A DNA stretch of 13,069 nucleotides from positions 1-13,069 of the forward strand of contig JAITPT010000081.1 of assembly GCA_031289285.1 (NCBI GenBank), read 5' to 3'. The notes under the pieces are model-generated. The model saw only the letters and a program-made list of their open reading frames with translations. It was not told where the DNA came from and did not search any database. The stretch comes from Puniceicoccales bacterium. Its GTDB lineage: Bacteria; Verrucomicrobiota; Verrucomicrobiia; Opitutales; UBA953. Below, piece by piece: positions 1-6,258 of this stretch. The position numbers and the translations under genes were made by a program. Positions within the stretch are counted from its first letter, which is position 1. Each line of letters starts with the position of its first letter.

Positions 1-259
1 CCGTGCTACCAGCGAGCCCCCACCCCCCCACCCCTTCCGAATAATTAGACAGTCTAATTTTTTTCTTGCAGGGCGGGGCGTCCGTGACGCGGACTGCTAA
101 GTCTGCTGCATGGGCGCGAAGCGCACTTCGGAAGAGCGGTGGCACTGCAAGCAGATTTGGCACTCTGCATTACGGCTGCCGCCCGTCGCCTTGGAGCAGG
201 GTCTTCGGGACAGAACTTGCAGCGGAGCAAGACCTTCAGCTTAAAACACGGAGCGGAGG
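1..259. repeat. Long imperfect direct repeat, copy A
   Basis: This stretch aligns end to end with 472-737 at roughly 80% identity by eye. Both copies start with CCGTGCTACCAGCGAGCC, pass through a C-rich tract, the AATTAGAC-A-GTCTAATT palindrome and CTTGCAGGGCGGGGCGTCCG, and end at GCGGAGG. The window begins at the first base of the recognisable homology, so the copy may extend further left. Two short possible reading frames here are not supported as genes. On the minus strand the right end (241-258) reads CTC CGC TCC GTG TTT TAA, which matches the last codons and stop of the LpxR-like gene in copy B. No transposase is linked to it. It is either a genome-specific interspersed repeat or an old tandem duplication. 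Confidence 0.85.
39..64 (+). repeat. Palindrome plus T-tract motif, left copy 1
   Basis: GAATAATT leads into the perfect inverted repeat AATTAGAC-A-GTCTAATT (43-59), then a run of seven T (58-64) and CTTGCAGGG. On the plus strand this has the shape of a hairpin with a U-tract, so it could terminate transcription, but the stem is AT-rich and weak. It could equally be a protein binding site or the end of a repeat element. The same motif recurs at 263-286 and 515-540. Confidence 0.8.
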
Positions 260-262
260 CAA

Positions 263-286
263 GAATAATTAGACAGTCTAATTTTT
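263..286 (+). repeat. Palindrome plus T-tract motif, left copy 2
   Basis: This is the second copy of GAATAATTAGACAGTCTAATT, with the palindrome at 267-283. It has five T instead of seven, then CTCTTGCAGGG. After CAGGG the sequence departs from the other two copies and enters the inverted repeat that starts at 296. This copy therefore marks the junction between long repeat A and the inverted-repeat block. Confidence 0.8.
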
Positions 287-295
287 CTCTTGCAG

Positions 296-481
296 GGTAG
301 CACGGCCACGGACACACGGACGCACGGGCGCACACGGACTTTCACGGACATACACGGACAAGGCGACGGCAGCCTAAACACCTGCGGTGTTTTTACGAAG
401 CGGTGCGCCTTCCGGCGAGGGTTACCCGTGCCCGTCCGTGAAAGTCCGTGTGTGTCCGTGAAAGTCCGTGTCCGTGCTACC
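296..481. repeat. Large nested inverted repeat of CACGGAC / GTCCGTG units
   Basis: The left arm (about 296-358) begins GGTAGCACGG and contains repeated CACGGAC and CACGGACTTTCACGGAC. The right arm (about 424-481) holds the complements GTCCGTGAAAGTCCGTG (twice) and ends CCGTGCTACC. Inside the arms, AAGGCG (360-365) pairs with CGCCTT (406-411), and at the core AAACACC-TGC-GGTGTTT (376-392) is a perfect hairpin followed by two more T. The whole block could fold as one long cruciform or RNA hairpin. The arms are built from short degenerate units and are not exact mirror images. No coding function is seen. Confidence 0.75.
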
Positions 482-737
482 AGCGAGCCTCCTCCCCCCC
501 CCCCCCGCCTCCCCGAATAATTAGACAGTCTAATTTTTTTCTTGCAGGGCGGGGCGTCCGTGATGCGGGCTGCTAAGTCTGCTGCATGTGGGCGAAGCGC
601 ACTGCGGAAGGGCGGGGATACCGCAAACAGACTTGGCAGTCTGCGTTACGAGCACCCCGCCCTGCGCCTCGGAGCAGGACATTTGGGATAGAACTCGAAG
701 CGGAGCAGGGGCTTCTTCTCAAAATACGAAGCGGAGG
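472..737. repeat. Long imperfect direct repeat, copy B
   Basis: This is the second copy of the unit at 1-259, beginning CCGTGCTACCAGCGAGCC and ending GCGGAGG. It has a longer C-tract, with 13 consecutive C at 494-506. Its right end overlaps the 3' end of the LpxR-like gene: the bases shared with copy A include the gene's last five codons and stop (719-736). It carries several small hairpins that copy A retains (see findings). The spacing between the starts of A and B is 471 bp, which fits an old tandem duplication with the inverted-repeat block between copies. Confidence 0.85.
515..540 (+). repeat. Palindrome plus T-tract motif, left copy 3
   Basis: This is the third copy of GAATAATTAGACAGTCTAATT, with the palindrome at 519-535. 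It is followed by seven T in total (534-540) and CTTGCAGGGCGGGG. It is identical to copy 1 through the palindrome and downstream sequence, although the C-rich DNA before it has diverged. That suggests this motif is better conserved than its surroundings. Confidence 0.8.
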
Positions 738-1978
738 GTGGCGGAGGTGTAGACGAAGACCTCGCGGTCTTGACCTCGAAACTCTTTGCTGCGGATGACC
801 TCCTGAATACTCAATTGCAACGGACCCCAGCGCGTCGCTACGCCACAAGCTATCTCGCCTCGCCACGGGTAACGATGGACATCGTAGCCGTCATACCAAA
901 TGTTGCCGTCAAGAGAAGTGTCGCGGGCACAGTATTGACCACGAAAGTCGAAAAAGAAAAAGGTGGAGTCAGGCTTCCACGAAATAGGGATGTCGTAGTT
1001 GACGTCGCGGGCCGGGCGCGTGAAGGCGAGAGAGTCATGCGCAGTGGTGACGCCAAAATCCTTCGGCAAACCCCAGCCGAGCCGCCATTGCCAACCAATT
1101 TCGGCGTAAGTGCGGGCCGTGCCACCCTCAAGACGCAGACGCGGAAGCCAGTCACATTCGAGAGAAGAGGAAGAGGAGTCGAGCCAGTTGAAACGCCAAG
1201 CACGTGTCCATGCAAACTGGGCGAGCGGTTCGTCGTGCGTTTGGGTGTGCCAGCCGTTGATGAGCGGGCGGTCTATGACACGGTGCCAGCCGTTTTGGGC
1301 GTGTTGGGCACGGGCAGAAGGACCCGTTATGCCAAGGGAAATTTCGAGAGAGTCGAGGCGGTTGAACGTCTCGGAACTTAGGCCGAAGGTGCCGTAAAAC
1401 ATGCCGACGTAGGGGTGGTCGCCCAAGCGCGGCACGTGCGCGTGTTCGTCTTTCGCCGTGTAAAACTCGTGGGTGAAGCCGAAGTGGAGGCGGTAGGCGA
1501 CGGGGTTGGTGGCGGTGGGGGTGGCGAGTGGCGTGAAGGTCGTGAGGTCGCGCAAAAACGTGGGGAGAGAATCACGGAAAACTTCCGGCGTGGTGTAGGC
1601 GAAACGAATGCCACTGGTGTAGTATTTGTCGCTCCATGCGAGGTCGTTTTCGCACCACGCGGCAAACGCGCCGAGGTTGGCGGCGCGGGTGTCGAAGGGG
1701 ATGGCGACTATCGGGAGCGAGATGTCGGCGGCTTCGCCAAATCCGTCGTCGTCGGCAAAAGCCGCAGCAGCGGGGGTTGCCGCCGGAGCCGCCGGAGCCG
1801 CCGCCGGAGCAGCCGTTGTCGCCGGAGCGGTTGCCCCAGCCGTCTCCGTTGTCGCCGTCGCCGCCGTCGCCGATTTGGTTTCGGCGGTGGCTGGCGCGGC
1901 GTCTGCGCCGTGTGTTTGCGGCGCGAGTGCGAGTGTGGCGGCGGCGAGTAGGAGTGGGAGGAGGGCGCGTCTTGGCAT
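719..1978 (-). CDS. LpxR-like lipid A 3'-O-deacylase (outer-membrane beta-barrel)
   Basis: The predicted product has 419 residues from the ATG at 1978. It resembles the LpxR (DUF2219) family, outer-membrane barrels that remove the 3'-acyloxyacyl chain from lipid A. I chose this start because it opens directly into a signal peptide (residues 1-24, MPRRALLPLLL through THGADA); longer in-frame starts would overlap lpoB. An Ala/Pro/Thr-rich linker fills about residues 25-73. The family core follows: END with the conserved Asn-Asp (111-112), DKYYTSGIRF (117-126), HEFYT (170-174), GDHPYVGMFYG (186-196), and SLGITGP then NGWH with the likely catalytic His (232). The chain ends in Phe after alternating residues, as outer-membrane barrels do. 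It is the last gene of the leftward series, 58 bp after lpoB, with no Shine-Dalgarno. Its final codons lie inside repeat B. Family assignment is strong; activity is inferred. Confidence 0.85.
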   Translation of the reverse strand: MPRRALLPLLLAAATLALAPQTHGADAAPATAETKSATAATATTETAGATAPATTAAPAAAPAAPAATPAAAAFADDDGFGEAADISLPIVAIPFDTRAANLGAFAAWCENDLAWSDKYYTSGIRFAYTTPEVFRDSLPTFLRDLTTFTPLATPTATNPVAYRLHFGFTHEFYTAKDEHAHVPRLGDHPYVGMFYGTFGLSSETFNRLDSLEISLGITGPSARAQHAQNGWHRVIDRPLINGWHTQTHDEPLAQFAWTRAWRFNWLDSSSSSLECDWLPRLRLEGGTARTYAEIGWQWRLGWGLPKDFGVTTAHDSLAFTRPARDVNYDIPISWKPDSTFFFFDFRGQYCARDTSLDGNIWYDGYDVHRYPWRGEIACGVATRWGPLQLSIQEVIRSKEFRGQDREVFVYTSATLRFVF

Positions 1979-2036
1979 GTCGCGGAGCGGTGGTGATTTT
2001 TGAGCGGTTGCTTGGGCGGTTGCGCCGTGGCGGGTG

Positions 2037-2621
2037 TTACCAGCCGACGGAGGATTTGCTGCCTTGTTTTGTGATGAGCTTTTCATCGCTCCACGCCTCG
2101 GTGCCGGTGGCAACCCTTATGACGCTCAGTTGGAAAATGTAGGTCGTCTGTTTGGTGCTTCCGGCCTTGGTTTTGGATTCGAGGATTTTCCCAACAAGGG
2201 TGAAGTCGTGCGAGTTGTTTGAGGTTTTACCGCTCTCAAACTCTTGGGCGGCCTTGGCCTCCTTGGTCAGCGCGTCCTGCGTAGTACCGACGACGGCGGA
2301 AATCTCGGCTTTGCCGCTGCGCGTGATGGATTTTTTGATTTTTCCAAGCAGCATGTTTATGTCAAATTGTGTGCTGGTCTCATTGGAGATTCCGCTTACG
2401 GCGATGATAGCGGGTTTCCTCGGTGAATTGAGGAATGCCGGCGAGTCGTAGAGCGACGTGAGCAGGGAGTCGGCGGCGGCGGCGAAGTCTTGGATATCAA
2501 CTTTGTCAATGCTGACGACGGTATCGGGACCTTGGGAGTCCACGTATTTTGTGCTTTCGGAGCATCCTGCGAGGAGTGCGGCGGCAGCGGTGAGTGCGGT
2601 GAGTGCGACGGATTTTTTCAT
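2037..2621 (-). CDS. lpoB: LpoB-like penicillin-binding protein activator lipoprotein
   Basis: The product has 194 residues and resembles LpoB, the outer-membrane lipoprotein that in E. coli crosses the periplasm to stimulate PBP1b. The start at 2621 gives a lipoprotein signal with lipobox LAGC (Cys20), followed by Ser, which predicts outer-membrane sorting. The mature part carries family blocks: PAIIAVSGISNETSTQFDI (70-88), the MLLGKIKKSI helix (90-99), TLVGKILESK (141-150), and the C-terminal FQLSVIRVATGTEAW (163-177). The E. coli protein is slightly longer and has a Pro-rich tether that I do not see here. It lies 71 bp after the YcfL-like gene and 58 bp before the LpxR-like gene. The leader before the ATG is rich in CAA and lacks a Shine-Dalgarno. 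The partner class A PBP is not in the window. Confidence 0.85.
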   Translation of the reverse strand: MKKSVALTALTAAAALLAGCSESTKYVDSQGPDTVVSIDKVDIQDFAAAADSLLTSLYDSPAFLNSPRKPAIIAVSGISNETSTQFDINMLLGKIKKSITRSGKAEISAVVGTTQDALTKEAKAAQEFESGKTSNNSHDFTLVGKILESKTKAGSTKQTTYIFQLSVIRVATGTEAWSDEKLITKQGSKSSVGW

Positions 2622-2692
2622 GTTGGTTATTGCTTGGTTGTTGTTGTTGGTTGGTTGACGGAAAAAATTGGTTTGTGGCGTTGGTGGGTTGG

Positions 2693-3127
2693 TTATTCGG
2701 ATTCGCTGCTGATGAAGACGAAGCGGAAGTCTTTTGCGCGTGGGCTGGGCGCGATGGTGATGATGGGTTTTTCCTCGGCACCAAGCAGGTGGATGGTTTG
2801 GAGGGTGGACGTGTAGCCGCTCAGGGCGAGACCTTGGGCGTCTTTCCACTCGACGCGGTAGTGGACACGCGCCTTGCCTTGTTTCGTATTTTTTACGGTG
2901 AGCTGGACTTTGAGCGACTCGCCGTCGTCAGCTTTGCCGATGTTTAGGAAGATGGGCTTGACGATGCTGTCGAGCGAGGAATCGCTGGTGATGTGTTTCA
3001 TCTGCTCAGGCGTGACTTGCGCACTGGGGTTTGCGGACTCGACGGTGTTGACTGTCGAAGAACAGCCAGCCGAGGCGAACGCGGCGGCGGCGAGGAGGAC
3101 TGCGGAGAAGCGGTGTTGTGTGTTCAT
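2693..3127 (-). CDS. YcfL family (DUF1425) lipoprotein
   Basis: The product has 144 residues and resembles YcfL/DUF1425 proteins, small lipoproteins encoded just upstream of lpoB in E. coli and relatives; their role is unknown. The signal segment MNTQHRFSAVLLAAAAF ends at SAGC (Cys22). This is a usable but slightly atypical lipobox, with Ser at -3. The mature domain has the family pattern of a beta-sandwich: VKPIFLNIG (56-64), LKVQLTVKNT (71-80), then VHYRVEWKDAQGL (87-99), which corresponds to the hallmark YR-x-W-x-D-x-x-G. The gap to the COG3014 gene upstream is 67 bp. The leader is CA-rich with no Shine-Dalgarno. The order COG3014, YcfL, LpoB supports the call more strongly than sequence alone. 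Confidence 0.8.
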   Translation of the reverse strand: MNTQHRFSAVLLAAAAFASAGCSSTVNTVESANPSAQVTPEQMKHITSDSSLDSIVKPIFLNIGKADDGESLKVQLTVKNTKQGKARVHYRVEWKDAQGLALSGYTSTLQTIHLLGAEEKPIITIAPSPRAKDFRFVFISSESE

Positions 3128-3194
3128 TGGTTTTGAGGACGGGTGGTTTTATTTGTGTGTGTGAGTGTGAACTTCAGTGAGTGAAGTTGCGGCC

Positions 3195-4667
3195 TCAGGG
3201 TTTAAGGACGAATTGGGAAACAGCAAGCGGCGTGTTTGCGCGGGTGGTGCGCACGTAGATGACGTTGACCGTGCCCGGGAGCAGGTTGACGGTCTGCGCG
3301 GCGTGGCCTCCGGTGGCGATGCGCAACACGCGGTCTTTGGGCGGAGTGATGCGGGCGACTTGAAACTCCTTCGGGAGTGTGCGCCAAGTGCGTAGGTCGG
3401 CGGCGGCGGTCGCGACGCTATAGACGGCGGTGGTGACGCGGCTGGCGATGAACGCGGCGAGACGGACGCCCTCGCTCTTCTTCTCGGTGGCTTTGTCGGA
3501 GGCGGTGTTAATGCCGTAAGCAATGGCGGCTTTGATGCCGGTGCTGATGAGTGTGCGGACGACGATGGCGGGAAACTCGTTGTCGAAGTCGGTGGCGATC
3601 ACGCTGTCCATGCGGGCGAGGGTCTCGGTGGTGGCGGGCGCGGCGGCACCGGGGGCGTCCGACCAGACGCGCAGGGACGAGTTTTTGCTCTTGTTAAACT
3701 CGAGCTTCGGAAAGGCGGCACTGACGAAGGGGACTTTGCTGGTGACGATAAAAACGGGGATGTTGATTTTGATTTCGTGGCGAGCGGGCGCGAGGCCGGC
3801 CTCGTGGATGACATAGACGATGGGCGGGATGCTCGGCACACCGACTGCCGCACGGACTTTGGCGGCGAGCGCGAAGTCTTCTTTGACGGCGGCGCAGGAG
3901 GTCATGGAGGCGGCGCGTTGGAGGGATTTGTAGGCGCGCTCGGTGTCGGAGCCGCCTCGGTTGTTGGCGAGGAAAAATATCCCGTCGAGCCAGACGCTGA
4001 ACGGATTGACGTAGTCGGCGTAGGCGCGCATGGAGCGGGTCTCGCTGTAGTTTTCGGAGAGGCCGGATTTGACGCTGTCGTCTTTGAGGGCGCGGTCGGC
4101 GTCGTAGCTGTTCTCGCCGTTTCTCTTGGCGGCTTTGGCTTCGTCTTGGGAGTTTTCGATGCGTTTGGCGTTTGCGGCGACGGCTTCCGCTTGGCGTTGG
4201 AGGGCGAGGTTGAGGGCGACGCGGGCGTTGTCGCGCCGACCGAGGGCGAGGTAGTTGAGTGCCTGATAGGTGCTGAGCATGATGCGGTCGTAGCCCGTCC
4301 CGCGATAGGGCAGCGAGGTCATGTTGTTGAGGGCGGCGAGGGCTTCGCTGGAAACGCTCACGTCGGGTTGCCTGTCCCAGTCGGCGACGGTTTCGAGTGC
4401 GGCGTCAAACGCGGCGATGCTGTCGTTAAACTTTCCTGCGCCGCGCAGCGTGGTGGCGTTTTCGAGTTGCCAGAGGAGGCGGTCGCCGGAGCCGGTCTCT
4501 TTGAGGACGTCGCCGGAGAGCGAGGCGGCACCCGCGTAGTCGCCGTGTGACCAGAGTTCGATGGTCTTGGCGACGTCTTGTTCGTAGCTTGAGCAGCCAG
4601 CGAGAAATGCGGCGGCGGCGGCGAGTGCGAGGGTGCGGAGAGTGCGGAAGGTGCGGAGTGTTTTCAT
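3195..4667 (-). CDS. COG3014-family lipoprotein, TPR-like N-terminus
   Basis: The product has 490 residues. It begins with a lipoprotein signal: three short RTL/RTF repeats, a poly-Ala segment and lipobox LAGC (Cys25). Residues 38-93 look like TPR-type helix pairs (HGDYAGAASL and GAGKFNDSIAAFDAAL). The block YRGTGYDRIMLSTYQALNYL (121-140) is characteristic of COG3014 proteins. Residues 145-180 form a charged helix. PPIVYVIHEAGLAPARHEIK (271-290) and DLRTWRTLPKEFQVARI (434-450) match further family blocks. Function is unknown in the literature I know, but the gene sits beside ycfL and lpoB in several gammaproteobacteria, so a role linked to LpoB or peptidoglycan synthesis is plausible. It lies 96 bp downstream of the exonuclease gene. 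Its start lacks a Shine-Dalgarno and follows a pyrimidine-rich leader. Confidence 0.8.
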   Translation of the reverse strand: MKTLRTFRTLRTLALAAAAAFLAGCSSYEQDVAKTIELWSHGDYAGAASLSGDVLKETGSGDRLLWQLENATTLRGAGKFNDSIAAFDAALETVADWDRQPDVSVSSEALAALNNMTSLPYRGTGYDRIMLSTYQALNYLALGRRDNARVALNLALQRQAEAVAANAKRIENSQDEAKAAKRNGENSYDADRALKDDSVKSGLSENYSETRSMRAYADYVNPFSVWLDGIFFLANNRGGSDTERAYKSLQRAASMTSCAAVKEDFALAAKVRAAVGVPSIPPIVYVIHEAGLAPARHEIKINIPVFIVTSKVPFVSAAFPKLEFNKSKNSSLRVWSDAPGAAAPATTETLARMDSVIATDFDNEFPAIVVRTLISTGIKAAIAYGINTASDKATEKKSEGVRLAAFIASRVTTAVYSVATAAADLRTWRTLPKEFQVARITPPKDRVLRIATGGHAAQTVNLLPGTVNVIYVRTTRANTPLAVSQFVLKP

Positions 4668-4763
4668 GCGGACGGCGGAAAAAGTGGTAGGCGGAAAAAG
4701 TGGTGGTGGTGGCGGGCGGAGAAAAGGACAGGAGCGGAAAGGCGGAGGGATGGAAAGGGCGGG

Positions 4764-5411
4764 TTACTCGGTGAGGCCTTGTTTCTCGATGGCGAGGTAA
4801 AGCTCGCGGCTAACCCATGCGTCGGTGGCGGCGTAGGTGATTTGCTGCGGCGTGAGGCGGCGGTTCGCCCAATTGGTGACTTGGGCACCCTTGGAAATGC
4901 GCAGGCCGAGGTAGTGCGCGGCGAGGGCTTTTAGGCCGGTGTTCTCGATGCCGGCGCGGCGCGTGAAGGTGCTGATTTCGACAAAACCGCCGTCTTTGAA
5001 AGGTGCGCGGTCTTGGAGGCCGCGGATGTCATCGCGCACGGCGACGCCGACTTTGAGGATTTTGGGGTTGCGCAAAATGGGGAAGAGGGGCGGCACACCG
5101 CCACAGGCGTCGAGGCGAAAAAGCCAGACGGCGTTTTCTCCTGCGAGTTGGATGAGCGAAGGGAGGTAGGTGGTGCCAGCGTGGAAAGACGGGCGGCTCT
5201 CCGTGTCGAAACCGAGCACTCGCTCTTTGGCGAGGCGGGCGACGGCGGCGGGGGTGTCCTCTGGGTCTTCGACAAGGATGATGCTCCCTGTGTATTGGCG
5301 CAACGGTAGCGCGGCGATGGTTTCCTTTTCTATGCGGAGTCTGCCGTTGGAGGGTTGTTTTTCGGGCGCGTCTTCGGTTGCGCTGGTGTCTTCGTTTTCG
5401 CTTTCGCTCAT
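4764..5411 (-). CDS. RNase D-like DEDDy 3'-5' exonuclease
   Basis: The product has 215 residues from the ATG at 5411. It is a single-domain 3'-5' exonuclease of the DEDDy superfamily (RNase D and DNA polymerase proofreading fold), expected to be cytoplasmic. The catalytic residues are visible: GFDTES gives Asp69 and Glu71 (motif ExoI), VGVAVRDD gives Asp127 or 128 (ExoII), and TYAATDAW gives Tyr193 and Asp197 (ExoIII, Y-x-x-x-D). No HRDC domain follows, so it is much shorter than true RNase D. An acidic, probably disordered stretch precedes the domain. An alternative GTG start at 5519 overlaps the leuD stop (GTGA) and would add 36 Ala-rich residues; I prefer 5411 because that extension has no domain content. 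Whether the substrate is RNA or DNA cannot be told from sequence. Confidence 0.85.
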   Translation of the reverse strand: MSESENEDTSATEDAPEKQPSNGRLRIEKETIAALPLRQYTGSIILVEDPEDTPAAVARLAKERVLGFDTESRPSFHAGTTYLPSLIQLAGENAVWLFRLDACGGVPPLFPILRNPKILKVGVAVRDDIRGLQDRAPFKDGGFVEISTFTRRAGIENTGLKALAAHYLGLRISKGAQVTNWANRRLTPQQITYAATDAWVSRELYLAIEKQGLTE

Positions 5412-5515
5412 TGGCGGCGCAGCAAAGCGGGCGGCGACGGCTTTGGCAAGTGCCGACAACGCCAGCAGCGGCGCGGCAGCGACAACGGCGGGCAGCGCGG
5501 CAGCAGCGCGTTCGT

Positions 5516-6118
5516 TCACGCCGCCACGTAGGGCAGGGTTGCGGCGGTTGCGGCGGCGGCGTCGGCACCTTCGAGTAGGTCGGCGATGGCGTCCCAACGC
5601 CCGTTCACCAACGCCTCACGCGCCGTCTCGGGGAGCGTCACCGGAAAAGTTTTTTCACCGCAGACGAGGGTTTTCGCGGCGAGGTCGAGACGGACGGTTT
5701 CGCTCGGGTTGGCGTCAACCCAAGCGGAGATTTCGGCGAGGTCGCCCTTGTTGGCGGCGACGCAGGGCAGGCCGATGGTGGTGGCGTTGCCAAAAAAGAT
5801 TTCCGCGAAACTGCCGGCGACAATCGCGGCAAAACCGGCGCGGCGGAGCGATTGCGGCGCGTGCTCGCGGGAGCTACCGCAGCCGAAGTTGAAACCCGCG
5901 ACGAGCACACTCGCGCCTGCGTGGGCGGGGTCGTTGAGCGGGTGCGGCTTGTCCGTCCCGTCCGCATTTTTGCGTTCGTCGTAAAACGCGAACTCGCCCA
6001 GCCCGTCGAAGGTGACGACCTTCATGAAGCGGGCGGGGATGATGCGGTCGGTGTCGGTGTCGTCGCCCGAAACGACGACGGCGCGACCCGTGATTTGTGT
6101 GATTTTTGCGAGAGCCAT
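5516..6118 (-). CDS. leuD: 3-isopropylmalate dehydratase small subunit
   Basis: The product has 200 residues, the usual length for LeuD. With LeuC it forms the aconitase-like enzyme that isomerises 2-isopropylmalate to 3-isopropylmalate in leucine biosynthesis in the cytoplasm. Diagnostic blocks are GDDTDTDRIIPARFM (18-32), NFGCGSSREHAPQSL (77-91), the swivelling-domain substrate loop, and NATTIGLP (111-118). The start at 6118 gives MALAKITQITGR, a normal LeuD N-terminus; a longer frame to 6178 is probably untranslated. No Shine-Dalgarno is evident. leuC is on neither side: upstream is the divergent pgi and downstream the exonuclease, so the large subunit must be encoded elsewhere. A homoaconitase-type small subunit is the main alternative, but length and blocks favour LeuD. 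Confidence 0.92.
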   Translation of the reverse strand: MALAKITQITGRAVVVSGDDTDTDRIIPARFMKVVTFDGLGEFAFYDERKNADGTDKPHPLNDPAHAGASVLVAGFNFGCGSSREHAPQSLRRAGFAAIVAGSFAEIFFGNATTIGLPCVAANKGDLAEISAWVDANPSETVRLDLAAKTLVCGEKTFPVTLPETAREALVNGRWDAIADLLEGADAAAATAATLPYVAA

Positions 6119-6258
6119 TTTGCGCGTCAACGTGCGGCGCGGTGCGCGGCGCGCAACACATTTTTGGCGCGGCGGCAAGCAGCGGCAGGCGGCTGTTGCG
6201 CGGCTGTTGCGAAGTTTCGTGTTCCGTCGTCAGAAAAAACGTCTTTGCTGCCCCGCCG
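6119..6258. promoter_or_regulatory. Divergent leuD / pgi intergenic region
   Basis: These 140 bp separate two outward-facing starts and must hold promoters for both gene series unless these lie further away. I see no convincing -35/-10 pair on either strand. TTGCGA at 6207-6212 is followed 17 bp later by only a poor -10. The region contains an 11-bp tandem repeat GCGGCTGTTGC at 6189-6199 and 6200-6210, and GC-rich palindromic DNA near 6130-6160. There is no leader peptide or leucine-codon run that would suggest attenuation. Confidence 0.5.

Noticed and set aside
150..175. Sigma-54 promoter suggested by TTTGGCACTCTGCAT and its partner at 631-647
   Set aside because: TGGCA is present but the GC dinucleotide is not at the required spacing, and no gene starts downstream on that strand.
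290..520. 76-codon plus-strand frame in the left flank
   Set aside because: It is formed by the CACGGAC repeats and the poly-C tract, giving a repetitive Thr/Arg then Pro-rich product.
770..1381. Open frame of about 200 codons on the plus strand across the LpxR-like gene
   Set aside because: It is antisense to a well-supported gene, has no recognisable motif, and GC-rich DNA gives many such frames.
3777..4550. 257-codon plus-strand frame rich in Gly, Val and Ala
   Set aside because: It mirrors the COG3014 gene on the other strand. The composition is what GC-rich antisense reading yields, and no domain is visible.
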